64,000 nucleotides of DNA, from positions 1 through 64,000 of the forward strand of contig JACDGP010000007.1 of the NCBI GenBank assembly GCA_013821605.1. Direction: 5' to 3'. Shown here piece after piece: positions 8,691 to 17,270 of the stretch. The translations under genes were made by a program, and so were the position numbers. The notes under the pieces are model-generated. The model ran no database searches and was not told where the DNA came from. It saw only the letters and a list, made by a program, of their open reading frames with translations. Source of the DNA: Herpetosiphonaceae bacterium (GTDB lineage Bacteria > Chloroflexota > Chloroflexia > Chloroflexales > Kallotenuaceae). The number at the start of each line of letters is the position of its first letter. The first letter of the stretch is position 1.

Positions 8691-10142
8691 ATGGGTTTCG
8701 CTCATCTTCACAGTCGTCGTTTGCCGGCGCTTACGCTGGCCTTGGTCCTCGCCCTATCATCGACCATGGTGGCCTTTGCCAACGTGGCGTTGAACACGCT
8801 CAGCACGGATCCGTTTACCAATACATCCAGCCAGCACCGTACCGAAGTTGAGCCCGACTCCTTTGCCTTTGGCTCCACCATCGTCGCCGCCACCCAGACG
8901 GGTCGTTTTACCGACGGCGGCTCGTCCGACATTGGCTGGGCTACCTCAACCAACGGCGGTCTCTCCTGGACGCACGGTTTTCTGCCCGGTGTCACCATCT
9001 ACCAAGGTGGCGGTACCTATCAGCGCGTCAGTGACCCCTCGGTCGCCTATGATCCCAAAGACAATGTCTGGCTCATTTCTTCCCTCGCGATCGGTAGCGG
9101 TAGCACCACTGCTGTCTTAGTCAACCGCTCGACCGACGGTGGCCTCACCTGGAGCAATCCCGTAACGGTCACACCCCATAGCGGCCTGGACAAGGATTGG
9201 ATCGCCTGTGATACAACGGCGAGCAGCCCATTTTATGGCCATTGCTACACCGAGTGGGATGATAACGGCGCCGGCAACGTCATCAAAATGAGCACCTCCA
9301 GTGATGGTGGCTTGTCCTGGGGTCCGGCCCTTAACACCGCCAACACCGGCCATGGGCTGGGTGGCCAACCACTCGTCCAGCCGAATGGAACCGTCGTCGT
9401 ACCGATCAGCAACGGCTTCAACGCAATCCTGGCTTTTACATCGACCAACGGTGGCGCAAGCTGGAGTATCACTGTAACAGTCGCGCAGGTCCAGGCCCAT
9501 ACCCCGGCCGCCGGCATTCGCAGTGACTTCTTACCATCGGCGGAGATCGATGGGGCCGGCAAGGTCTTCGTGGCTTGGCAAGATTGTCGCTTCCGCACCT
9601 CTTGCTCTTCGAATGATATTGTGTATAGCACCTCGACCGATGGTACTAACTGGTCGGCTGTCACCCGCGTGCCGATCGACAGCACGACCAGTGGCGTCGA
9701 TCACTTTATCCCCGGCATTGGCGTTGACCGCACGACTGCTGGCGCTAGTGCCCACCTGGGCCTCGCATATTACTATTACCCAGTAGCGCAGTGCACAGTT
9801 TCGACCTGCCAACTCGATGTCGGCTTCATTTCGTCAACGAATGGTGGCGCAAGCTGGAGTACGGCAACCCAACTGGCCGGCCCGATGAAGATCAATTGGC
9901 TGGCAAGCACTACGGGGGGCCGGATGGTGGGTGATTATATTTCGACCTCCTTCATTGGTACAAAAGCCTATCCGGTCTTTGCGGTTGCTAAGGCCAAGTC
10001 CGGCACGACCTTCAATGAAGCGTTGACGACCGTCATAAGTGGCTTAGCTGTTCGAGGCGGAAGTGCGGTGGCGACCGGCGCCGGCGCTGCCTCACTACCG
10101 GCCACGACAGCTGAACCACGAGTACCACGGACCGCCCAATAA
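8691..10142 (+). CDS. Secreted BNR/Asp-box beta-propeller protein (sialidase-like)
   Basis: 483 residues with a signal peptide (LTLALVLALSSTMVAFA, cleavage near residue 26). The mature part has repeated Asp-box motifs S-x-N/D-G-G-x-S/T-W, for example STNGGLSWT, STDGGLTWS, SSDGGLSWG and STNGGASWS, which mark a six-bladed propeller of the sialidase superfamily. I did not find the arginine triad of a true sialidase with confidence, so catalytic activity is open; it may be an exo-glycosidase or a binding protein. Cys pairs such as WQDCRFRTSC suggest disulfides. GGAG lies before ATG 8691. A paralogue follows directly downstream. Confidence 0.8.
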   Translation: MGFAHLHSRRLPALTLALVLALSSTMVAFANVALNTLSTDPFTNTSSQHRTEVEPDSFAFGSTIVAATQTGRFTDGGSSDIGWATSTNGGLSWTHGFLPGVTIYQGGGTYQRVSDPSVAYDPKDNVWLISSLAIGSGSTTAVLVNRSTDGGLTWSNPVTVTPHSGLDKDWIACDTTASSPFYGHCYTEWDDNGAGNVIKMSTSSDGGLSWGPALNTANTGHGLGGQPLVQPNGTVVVPISNGFNAILAFTSTNGGASWSITVTVAQVQAHTPAAGIRSDFLPSAEIDGAGKVFVAWQDCRFRTSCSSNDIVYSTSTDGTNWSAVTRVPIDSTTSGVDHFIPGIGVDRTTAGASAHLGLAYYYYPVAQCTVSTCQLDVGFISSTNGGASWSTATQLAGPMKINWLASTTGGRMVGDYISTSFIGTKAYPVFAVAKAKSGTTFNEALTTVISGLAVRGGSAVATGAGAASLPATTAEPRVPRTAQ

Positions 10143-10158
10143 GGCCAGCCGCTAACAG

Positions 10159-10187
10159 TAGACATTAAGTGGCGCCGGGTATACACT
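10159..10187 (+). promoter_or_regulatory. Sigma70-type promoter for the second BNR protein
   Basis: TAGACA, exactly 17 bases, TACACT (10182-10187). It is placed ~90 bases before the start of the downstream gene and just before a near-perfect palindrome. Confidence 0.5.
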
Positions 10188-10193
10188 AGGTGG

Positions 10194-10214
10194 GCGACAT
10201 GAAGTTCATGTCGC
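10194..10214. promoter_or_regulatory. Palindrome GCGACATGAA-G-TTCATGTCGC, candidate operator
   Basis: Ten-base perfect arms around a single central base, starting 7 bases after the -10 box, that is over the expected transcription start. This is a normal position for a repressor site; a 5'UTR hairpin is the alternative. Confidence 0.5.
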
Positions 10215-10275
10215 TTGGAGGATGCCTAATGTGAGGTTGGCAAACGGCGCCGCTGTATTACAGGAGAACAAATCC

Positions 10276-11745
10276 ATGCATGTTTCGTCTCGTCTTGGAA
10301 GGCACGTGCGTGCCTTGCCGGCCCTTATGCTGGCACTCGTCCTCGCTTTCTCATCAACGATGGTTGCCTTTGCTAACGTTGCACTAACCACATTAAGCAC
10401 AGATCCATACACCAATACCACCAGCGAGCACCAAACCGAAGTTGAGCCTGACTCCTTCTCGTATGGCTCAACCCTTGTCTCAGTAACCCAGGTCGGTCGT
10501 TTTACGGATGGCGGCGCCTCTAATATTGGCTGGGCGACCTCAACCAACGGCGGTACCTCCTGGACGCATGGCTTTCTGCCCGGTATCACCATCTATCAAG
10601 GTGGCACCTATGACCGGGTCAGCGACCCAGCGGTTTCTTATGATCCAAAAGACAATGTTTGGCTAGCTGTTTCACTGGCACTCGCAGGAGGCACGAGCCC
10701 GCATGGTGATGCAGTACTGGTCAACCGCTCGACGGATGGTGGCCTCACCTGGAGTAATCCCGTTCCTGTTAAGCCATCACCGAATACATTTCTTGATAAA
10801 ACCTGGATTGTCTGTGACACCACCTCGACCAGCCCGTTTTATGGTCATTGCTACGCCGAATGGGACGACAATGCAGCCGGCAATCTCGTCCATATGAGCA
10901 CCTCGACTGACGGCGGACTGAGTTGGAGCGTGCAACGGAGCCCCGCCGACAATGCGAGTGGTCTGGGCGGGCAGCCCGTGGTGCAGCCTAACGGTACGGT
11001 CATCGTTCCGTTCAGCGCCAATCAGAGCGCCAACAAGGCCTTCCGTTCAACGGATGGCGGCGCAACCTGGAGCAGGTCGGTCACAATTTCTACGGTACAG
11101 TCTCACAGCGTTGTCATTCTGCGCACTCCGCCACTGCCGTCAGCCGAGATTGATGGTGCCGGAAAAGTGTTCGTCGCCTGGGAAGACTGCCGCTTCCGCA
11201 GCTCGTGCAGTTCGAATGACATCGTGTATAGCAGCTCCACCAACGGGGTAACCTGGACGGCACCGAGCCGCGTGCCGATCGATGCTACGACCAGCACGGT
11301 CGATCACTTTATTCCCGGTCTCGGGGTCGATAAATCTTCCTCCGGATCGACTGCTCACGTTGGCCTGGCCTACTACTACTACCCAGTTGCGAACTGCACC
11401 ATGGCTACCTGTGAACTCAATGTAGGCTTCATTTCATCGACCGATGGTGGCGCAACGTGGAGCGCACCGACACAACTGACGGGGCCGATAAAGTTAGCTT
11501 GGATAGCGAACACCACGCAAGGTCGCATGGTGGGTGACTATATTTCGACTTCCTTCTCCCGTGGCAAAGCGTATCCTGTGTTTTCGGTTGGCAAAGCCAC
11601 GCTTGGTGGGAACTTCCGCCAATCGCTGACGACCGTAGCGAACGGCCTCACCATTCAAGGCGGCACTGCTGCGGCTACCTCTACTGGTGCAGGTGCCATA
11701 CCGAACGTAGCACCGGAGCATGGAATCCTGCCCACGGCCAACTAA
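10276..11745 (+). CDS. Secreted BNR/Asp-box beta-propeller protein (sialidase-like), paralogue of the previous gene
   Basis: 489 residues from ATG 10276, which has AGGAGA eight bases upstream; the track start 10222 lacks a ribosome site. Signal peptide LMLALVLAFSSTMVAFA, then the same propeller with Asp boxes STNGGTSWT, STDGGLTWS, STDGGLSWS, STDGGATWS. It is collinear with the upstream copy throughout (for example TEVEPDSF, GRFTDGG, AGKVFVAWEDCRF), so the pair arose by tandem duplication. The paralogue differs in having its own promoter and operator-like palindrome, which suggests separate control. A long perfect palindrome acts as terminator downstream. Function as for its neighbour: extracellular glycan-related, unproven. 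Confidence 0.8.
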   Translation: MHVSSRLGRHVRALPALMLALVLAFSSTMVAFANVALTTLSTDPYTNTTSEHQTEVEPDSFSYGSTLVSVTQVGRFTDGGASNIGWATSTNGGTSWTHGFLPGITIYQGGTYDRVSDPAVSYDPKDNVWLAVSLALAGGTSPHGDAVLVNRSTDGGLTWSNPVPVKPSPNTFLDKTWIVCDTTSTSPFYGHCYAEWDDNAAGNLVHMSTSTDGGLSWSVQRSPADNASGLGGQPVVQPNGTVIVPFSANQSANKAFRSTDGGATWSRSVTISTVQSHSVVILRTPPLPSAEIDGAGKVFVAWEDCRFRSSCSSNDIVYSSSTNGVTWTAPSRVPIDATTSTVDHFIPGLGVDKSSSGSTAHVGLAYYYYPVANCTMATCELNVGFISSTDGGATWSAPTQLTGPIKLAWIANTTQGRMVGDYISTSFSRGKAYPVFSVGKATLGGNFRQSLTTVANGLTIQGGTAAATSTGAGAIPNVAPEHGILPTAN

Positions 11746-11769
11746 CCCGTATACTGGTTTGAACTGGCG

Positions 11770-11801
11770 AAGCCGGAGATACGCATGCGTATCTCCGGCT
11801 T
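11770..11801. terminator. 32-bp perfect palindrome, bidirectional terminator
   Basis: AAGCCGGAGATACGCA is followed directly by its reverse complement. It lies between the convergent BNR gene (+) and MaoC gene (-), with A/T runs at both ends, as for a terminator serving both strands. Confidence 0.75.
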
Positions 11802-11832
11802 TCAGTGCACTGCTTCTACCCTAGCCATCGTC

Positions 11833-12270
11833 TCAAGCAGGTTCCCGCGCCACCGCCATCTTGGTTGTGGCGACGATGACATCCTCGTCACGCTGGTTCT
11901 TAACGATCAACGTATGGCTGACGACTCCCACCGTGTCGTTGCGCAACTGCTTAGCAAACACCTCTGTTTCCACATGAATCGTGTCACCGATCTTGACAGG
12001 ATTGACAAAGCGTAGCCAGTCAATGCCATAAAAGGCGACTACATATGGCGGCGCTAGCGTGATCAACCCGGTGGCAATCGTCAACACCAGCATGCCATGT
12101 GCGATGCGTTCACCGTACGCCGTCGTTGCAGCATACTCGGTGTCAATATGCAGCGGAAACCAGTCACCGCTGAGCATCGCAAATTGAACAATATCTGTTT
12201 CGGTAATCGTTCTGGCAGTTGTGCGTGTCCGCTCGCCGATCTCGATCCGGTCGAACCATGTCGTTATCAT
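11833..12270 (-). CDS. MaoC-like acyl-CoA hydratase/dehydratase (hot-dog fold)
   Basis: 145 residues. The hydratase-2 motif is clear: FAMLSGDWFPLHIDTEYA supplies the catalytic Asp and His, and ERIAHGMLVL completes the active-site loop. MaoC proteins hydrate 2-enoyl-CoA to (R)-3-hydroxyacyl-CoA, or serve as mesaconyl/other acyl-CoA dehydratases. No partner fatty-acid gene is beside it, so the acyl chain is unknown. It lies 18 bases downstream of the cNMP-DUF1003 gene on the same strand and is probably cotranscribed with it. Confidence 0.88.
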   Translation of the reverse strand: MITTWFDRIEIGERTRTTARTITETDIVQFAMLSGDWFPLHIDTEYAATTAYGERIAHGMLVLTIATGLITLAPPYVVAFYGIDWLRFVNPVKIGDTIHVETEVFAKQLRNDTVGVVSHTLIVKNQRDEDVIVATTKMAVAREPA

Positions 12271-12288
12271 TCCGGTTTCAACCTTATT

Positions 12289-13140
12289 TTAAGAACTGGC
12301 AGGACCACCGTTGGCATCATGGTGTATTGCCGTAGTACGTTGCTGCTGAACCAGCTGCGTCAGGAAATCCAGACGTTGAATCACCATACCCACCTCCAAC
12401 TCCGCTTTCGTATTAACTTCGTGATCGATGTCGGAGGCCAAGCGGTCCTTGTCCGACTGGCGATTTTGACTCATCATGATGATCGGGGCCGAGTAGGCCG
12501 CCTGGAATGAAAGCACGAGGTTAAGTAGAATAAAAGGATACGGGTCCCATCTGTTGATCCAGGCCGTGACGTTGAGCGTGATCCAGGTCGCCAAAATGCA
12601 GGTTTGAATGATAATGAAGCGCCAGCTCCCCATAGTCGCAGCCACCCTATCTGCGATCCGTTGACCAAATGTCAACCGGTCATCCTCGACCTCGTTAACA
12701 TTGCGGCTAACACTAAGCCGCAGGAGTGCGTCGGTGCGGTGCAGGCGCTGCCCCAGAGTTTGCAGCACATCAAGCGCCGCAGGCGGATGCGCTTCGAGGA
12801 AGGAAAAGAACTCGCCCCGGTCGAGCGAGAGTGTTGTTACCTCCTCTACAGCTTGCACACGCGCGGAGCGTGGCTCGCCCGTCAGCATCGATAACTCACC
12901 AAAAAAGCCGCCAGGGCCGACTTCGTCCACGACAAGGTCGTGATTGCTAGCATCCTTGACCATAAATTTGACATGGCCCTGTAGAAGCACGTTAAAATAG
13001 TTATTCGACTCACCCTGCACGCTTATCACGGTCCCGGCCGGATAGGTTTTCGCGTCCATGATCTGACGAATAGCGCCAATTTCCTGATCGTCCATGAAGC
13101 AAAAGAGCGGCACTTGCTTGAGCGCGGCGATCTCGTCCAT
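12289..13140 (-). CDS. Cyclic-nucleotide-binding domain fused to DUF1003 membrane protein
   Basis: 283 residues. Residues ~10-120 form a cNMP-binding (CRP-like) beta-barrel (GTVISVQGESNNYFNVLLQG, GGFFGELSMLTGEPRSARVQA; the phosphate-binding cassette has GELSML..PRSA, close to the CAP pattern GELGL...RSA). Residues ~165-250 are DUF1003, with two membrane segments (FIIIQTCILATWITLNV and PYPFILLNLVLSFQAAY) and the hallmark APIIMMSQNRQSDKDR. DUF1003 proteins have been linked to membrane transport or phage/ion functions but have no settled role. The fusion suggests a membrane device gated by cAMP or a similar nucleotide. The 5' region is shared with the divergent leader-controlled ABC operon. Confidence 0.85.
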   Translation of the reverse strand: MDEIAALKQVPLFCFMDDQEIGAIRQIMDAKTYPAGTVISVQGESNNYFNVLLQGHVKFMVKDASNHDLVVDEVGPGGFFGELSMLTGEPRSARVQAVEEVTTLSLDRGEFFSFLEAHPPAALDVLQTLGQRLHRTDALLRLSVSRNVNEVEDDRLTFGQRIADRVAATMGSWRFIIIQTCILATWITLNVTAWINRWDPYPFILLNLVLSFQAAYSAPIIMMSQNRQSDKDRLASDIDHEVNTKAELEVGMVIQRLDFLTQLVQQQRTTAIHHDANGGPASS

Positions 13141-13265
13141 TGTTAGGTTCCTTAGCTAGTGAGCTAACACAGCATGCCAGCGATTACGGGGGCTGTCAAA
13201 CCCTGATGGTCACTTCAAGGTAGCTTGATAGTCACCCATTCGAACAAAATAGCAAAATTGACCCC

Positions 13266-13294
13266 TTGACGCCAGCGGGCCAATACACTACACT
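13266..13294 (+). promoter_or_regulatory. Strong sigma70-type promoter of the ABC exporter operon
   Basis: TTGACG, exactly 17 bases, TACACT (13289-13294). It lies ~17 bases before the Shine-Dalgarno of the leader peptide, giving a very short 5'UTR. Confidence 0.75.
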
Positions 13295-13323
13295 CTCCCT
13301 AACTTGCATAAGGAGGCGCACTC

Positions 13324-13395
13324 ATGACATCGGCTACCAACAATTTGATTGGACTCGACAACGCAGTTCCATGCGTGGTCGGGTGCCTTGTATAG
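13324..13395 (+). CDS. 23-residue leader peptide of the ABC exporter operon
   Basis: This ORF is too short for the supplied track. ATG 13324 has AGGAGG seven bases upstream, the best ribosome site in the window. The peptide is MTSATNNLIGLDNAVP followed by CVVGCLV and TAG 13393-13395. Downstream of its stop lie two mutually exclusive hairpins and a terminator, then the ABC genes, so the likely role is a ribosome-stalling leader peptide rather than a functional product. B. subtilis BmrB, which controls the heterodimeric exporter BmrCD, is a known precedent for this arrangement. A secreted or modified small peptide (it has two Cys near the C-terminus) is an alternative, but no modification enzyme is nearby. 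Confidence 0.7.
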   Translation: MTSATNNLIGLDNAVPCVVGCLV

Positions 13396-13448
13396 GTGCG
13401 CCTAACACCAAGACCTTCCTAACGAACAACTAACACTTCTGCGTCTTG

Positions 13449-13524
13449 TGGTCACGGGCCTCCTATGCCCCGTGGCCAACATATGTTAAACGGCCTCGGG
13501 GCGATCTACCCGGTGGCCTTTTTT
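13449..13524 (+). terminator. Transcription attenuator: terminator with competing antiterminator
   Basis: Four segments: 1, TGGTCACGGG (13449-13458); 2, GCCCCGTGGCC (13467-13477); 3, GGCCTCGGGGC (13492-13502); 4, CCCGGTGGCC (13509-13518) followed by six T (13519-13524). 1:2 pair over 10 bp (one G-U). 3:4 form an intrinsic terminator with one bulge. 2:3 can instead pair over 10 bp with one mismatch and would destroy the terminator. This is the classic layout of leader-peptide attenuation. Confidence 0.8.
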
Positions 13525-13580
13525 GATTCCGGCGACCACCGGTTTCCGCTGGCCGTTGTTTCATTATGCAAGGATTTCTT

Positions 13581-15377
13581 GTGAACGTTTCGTTGACTCA
13601 ATCACGGGGCTTGCTTGGAAGCTACATCAAGCCCCAACGCACGCGGATCATCTTACTCACGCTTGGGCTGTTTGCCAGCTTAAGTTTGCAACTGCTCAAC
13701 CCGCAAATCATTCGCTATTTTATCGATACCACGCAACATGCCGGGACGATGCCGGGCGCACAGCGTGGCCTCCTCGTTGCGGCAGCAATCTTTATCGCGC
13801 TCGGCTTGACACAACATGCGGTCGCCCTGGTGACGCTGTACCTGAGCGAAATGGTCGGATGGAACGCGACAAATGCGCTACGGGCCGACCTTACCCGCCA
13901 CTGTCTCGACCTCGATATGTCGTTTCATAAGCAGCACACGCCCGGAGAACTGATCCAACGGGTCGATGGCGATGTGACGGCCCTGGCGAACTTTTTTTCG
14001 CAGTTAGTCATACGCGTCGTCGGTAATCTGTTGCTGATCGTCGCCGTCCTGCTGCTCCTCTTCCGCGAAGATTGGCGCTTAGGGCTCGGGCTAACGCTCT
14101 ATAGCCTGATTACGCTGGTCATCTTGGGTAGCCTACAGCAACTCGGTGTCAGCCAATGGGCCGGCGAGCGCCAGGCTCATGCCGAGATGTTAGGCTTCCT
14201 CGAGGAGCGGATGGGGGGTATGGAGGACATCCGGGCGAGCGGTGCGGAGCGCTACGTTATGGGCCGCCTCGAGTCTATCATGACCGATCTGCTCCGCAAA
14301 AGCCGCGTGGCTCAACTCGTCAGCAACCTGACCTTTGTGGCAACCAATTTCCTGCTCGTGACCGGCTATGCGCTCGGTCTTGGGTTAGGTGCCTACCTGT
14401 ACCTGCATGGCGGCATTAGTATTGGCACCGCTTATTTGATCGTGTTTTATATCGGCATGCTGGCGGACCCCTTACAAAACATTCGGGAGCAAGTCCAGGA
14501 TGTCCAACAAGCAACTGCCAGTATTCAACGCATCCAAGCTTTGTTCCATACGTCGTCGCAGTTAGAGCAAGCGGGACAAGGACGGTTGCCAACTGGCGCA
14601 CTCGCGGTCACACTTGACCACGTTTCGTTTGCCTACGGCGAACAACCATCATCCGTTGAGGAGCCCAGGGACGAAGCACAGGAGCATGCTGTACTGCACG
14701 CTATTTCGTTGTCCCTCCAGCCAGGTAAGGTGCTGGGGCTGTTGGGCCGCACCGGCAGTGGCAAAACAACGCTCACACGCTTGCTGTTCCGCTTGTACGA
14801 CCCGTCCCACGGTGAGTTGCGGCTAGCAACCACCGATCTGCGGGATGTGGCCAGTGCTGAACTTCAAGCGCGAGTTGGCATGGTCACACAAGATGTGCAG
14901 CTGTTCGCGGCGAGCATCCGTGACAACCTACGTTTTTTCAACCCACGCATTGGTGACGACCAAATCCGCCGAGCGCTCGCGCAGCTAGGACTGGAGCAAT
15001 GGGTTGACGCGCTACCCGCCGGTCTTGATACGATGCTAGCTGGCGGCGGGCAAGGTCTTTCGGCCGGCGAAGCACAGCTGCTGGCCTTCACGCGCGTCCT
15101 CCTCAAAGACCCGGGGCTCGTGATCCTGGACGAAGCTTCGTCGCGCCTCGATCCCGTGACCGAGCACCTCTTGGAGCAAGCAATCAATAACTTGCTGGCC
15201 GGTCGCACGGGCATCATCATTGCCCATCGCTTACGCACGGTGCAACGGGCCGACGAAATTTTGATCCTGGACCGTGGGCAGGTCGCCGAATACGGTCCCC
15301 GTGAAGCACTCGCCAACGACCCACACTCTCGCTTTTATAGCCTGCTGCAAACCGGGCTAGAGGAGGCTCTGGTATGA
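13581..15377 (+). CDS. ABC exporter half-transporter, catalytic-Glu subunit of a heterodimer
   Basis: About 598 residues from GTG 13581 (AAGGA six bases upstream; the track's ATG 13566 lacks a spaced site). The N-terminal ~310 residues are a six-helix exporter domain, followed by the ATPase: Walker [13 protein letters not shown], Walker B LVILDEAS with the catalytic Glu, and H-loop IIAHRLRTV. The signature is degenerate (LSAGE in place of LSGGQ). The partner gene has the complementary defects, so the pair builds one consensus and one degenerate ATP site, as in BmrCD, LmrCD or TM287/288. These inner-membrane pumps export drugs or lipids. Expression is predicted to depend on the upstream attenuator. 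Confidence 0.92.
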   Translation: MNVSLTQSRGLLGSYIKPQRTRIILLTLGLFASLSLQLLNPQIIRYFIDTTQHAGTMPGAQRGLLVAAAIFIALGLTQHAVALVTLYLSEMVGWNATNALRADLTRHCLDLDMSFHKQHTPGELIQRVDGDVTALANFFSQLVIRVVGNLLLIVAVLLLLFREDWRLGLGLTLYSLITLVILGSLQQLGVSQWAGERQAHAEMLGFLEERMGGMEDIRASGAERYVMGRLESIMTDLLRKSRVAQLVSNLTFVATNFLLVTGYALGLGLGAYLYLHGGISIGTAYLIVFYIGMLADPLQNIREQVQDVQQATASIQRIQALFHTSSQLEQAGQGRLPTGALAVTLDHVSFAYGEQPSSVEEPRDEAQEHAVLHAISLSLQPGKVLGLLGRTGSGKTTLTRLLFRLYDPSHGELRLATTDLRDVASAELQARVGMVTQDVQLFAASIRDNLRFFNPRIGDDQIRRALAQLGLEQWVDALPAGLDTMLAGGGQGLSAGEAQLLAFTRVLLKDPGLVILDEASSRLDPVTEHLLEQAINNLLAGRTGIIIAHRLRTVQRADEILILDRGQVAEYGPREALANDPHSRFYSLLQTGLEEALV

Positions 15378-17206
15378 CGACCACCCAAGAACAACAAGGA
15401 GCCAGACGGCTCAAAACATGGCCATTTAACTGGCAACTCATTACGTATCAACCGTGGCCCTTCACCGTTCACTGCCTGTTTCATACCTTGTTTTTCATGG
15501 TGCCGGTGGCCTTGGGACTGATCGAAAAACGAGTATTCGATACACTTACCGGTGCCCAACCTGCCAGCCTGGGACTAGCGGGTCTGATCGCATTGTATGT
15601 CTCGCTTGCCCTGGCGCGCCTGATAACCTCGTTCGGCGACATCTGGGGTGGTGTGACCTTTCGTCGTGCTGTGGCTGGGCTGCTGCGTCGCAACGTATTC
15701 GCCACCCTGCTACGGCGACCCGGCGCAACGGCGCTTCCACTATCAACCGGCGAGGCGCTCAGCCGCTACGACGTCGATGTCGCCGAGGTCAGTGATTTTC
15801 CCACGTGGTTACCCGAGGTCGGCGGACAGCTAATTGCGTTCGTGATCGCGATCATAATTATGGCACGCATTAACCTCAAAGTCACGCTGGTGATCTTTGT
15901 GCCATTAATGTGTACGATCCTCATAACCCGCCTGGCTTGGGCACGCTTCCTGTTTTACAACCGGGCTGAACGCGTGGCCAGCGATCACGTCATCGGCTTT
16001 CTAGGCGAGCTGTTTGACGCAGTGCAAGCCGTCAAGGTCGCAAACGCCGGTAGCGACATGGTCGATCATCTAGCCACCCTTAATGAGACGCGACGCGTCG
16101 TAACGATACGCGAACAAGTGCTGTACGCCAGCATCCGGTCGGTGTCCAGCGGCGCTGTCACCTTTGGTGTCGGTGTAACCCTGTTGCTCGCTGGCCAAGC
16201 CATGAGCGCTGGCACCTTCAGCGTCGGCGACTTCAGCTTGTTCGTGTATTATCTGTGGTTCACAACCGAACTACCCCAACTGCTCGGCACCTTCGTCGGC
16301 GATTATAATCAACAAGCCGTCTCGATTGATCGCTTGGTGGCGCTGATCCCTGATGAACCGGCGCAGGTGCTGGTAGAGCATCATGCCGTTAGCGACCAGG
16401 CCGATCTGCCATCTACCCCCGAACTGGTGCTAGGGAGCGATGACCGGCTACGCAAGCTGGAAGTACGCTCACTCCACTACCACCACCCCGGCACAGCCAA
16501 AGGCATCACGGATATCAACTTCGCTCTCCTGCGTGGCTCGTTTACGGTTATTACCGGGCGCATCGGCTCCGGCAAAACAACGCTGTTGCGTACGCTTATG
16601 GGCCTGCTCCCGCAAAGTGGGGGCGAGACGCGCTGGAACGGCACCCTCATTGCCGAGCCCGGCACCTTTTGGAGGCCGCCGCGCTGTGCCTATACGGCGC
16701 AAGTGCCCCGCTTATGGAGCGATACGTTGCGCAACAACATCCTGCTAGGACTACCGGAAGATCAGGTCGATCTGCCGGCAGCCATCCACGACGCCGTGTT
16801 TGAGCAAGACGTCATGGAACTTAGTGCGGGGCTGGAGACGATCGTCGGACCGCGTGGCGTGCGGCTTTCTGGCGGTCAGGTTCAACGCGCAGCCGCCACG
16901 CGCATGTTCGTACGCCGCCCCGAACTGCTGATCTTTGATGACCTATCAAGTGCCCTTGATGTCGAAACTGAGCGAACATTGTGGGAACGCTTAGATCAGC
17001 GGATCAAGGCAAATCAGCAAGACGCGCCGACCTGTTTGGTCGTTTCACACCGGCGCGCTGCCTTGCGTCGAGCGGACCAAATTATTGTCCTGAAGGATGG
17101 CCGGATCGAAGCTAGGGGTATGCTAGACGAACTCCTCGTTACATCCAAGGAAATGCAACAGCTCTGGCAAAGTGATCAGGACCGGCAGATGGATGTTGTC
17201 ACATAA
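15374..17206 (+). CDS. ABC exporter half-transporter, degenerate-site subunit of a heterodimer
   Basis: 610 residues; ATG 15374 overlaps the previous stop (ATGA), so synthesis of the two subunits is coupled. Transmembrane domain over residues ~25-330, ATPase after ~350: Walker [13 protein letters not shown], canonical signature [12 protein letters not shown], and H-loop VVSHRRA. Walker B reads LLIFDDLSS, with Asp in place of the catalytic Glu. Together with LSAGE in the first subunit this gives the typical asymmetric heterodimer: its LSGGQ completes the active site of the partner, while its own Walker motifs form the inactive site. The partner subunit and leader suggest antibiotic or toxic-peptide export. 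Substrate not determinable. Confidence 0.92.
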   Translation: MTTTQEQQGARRLKTWPFNWQLITYQPWPFTVHCLFHTLFFMVPVALGLIEKRVFDTLTGAQPASLGLAGLIALYVSLALARLITSFGDIWGGVTFRRAVAGLLRRNVFATLLRRPGATALPLSTGEALSRYDVDVAEVSDFPTWLPEVGGQLIAFVIAIIIMARINLKVTLVIFVPLMCTILITRLAWARFLFYNRAERVASDHVIGFLGELFDAVQAVKVANAGSDMVDHLATLNETRRVVTIREQVLYASIRSVSSGAVTFGVGVTLLLAGQAMSAGTFSVGDFSLFVYYLWFTTELPQLLGTFVGDYNQQAVSIDRLVALIPDEPAQVLVEHHAVSDQADLPSTPELVLGSDDRLRKLEVRSLHYHHPGTAKGITDINFALLRGSFTVITGRIGSGKTTLLRTLMGLLPQSGGETRWNGTLIAEPGTFWRPPRCAYTAQVPRLWSDTLRNNILLGLPEDQVDLPAAIHDAVFEQDVMELSAGLETIVGPRGVRLSGGQVQRAAATRMFVRRPELLIFDDLSSALDVETERTLWERLDQRIKANQQDAPTCLVVSHRRAALRRADQIIVLKDGRIEARGMLDELLVTSKEMQQLWQSDQDRQMDVVT

Positions 17207-17270
17207 ATCGGTGATCGTCCGGTTGTGTCAGGCTTCAGTCACAAACAGTCGCTGCCGACCAAGGGCGGTA

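Noticed and set aside
13324-13395. RiPP or bacteriocin precursor
   Set aside because: The two Cys and adjacent ABC genes fit superficially, but there is no maturation enzyme or peptidase domain, and the attenuator hairpins explain the mini-ORF better.
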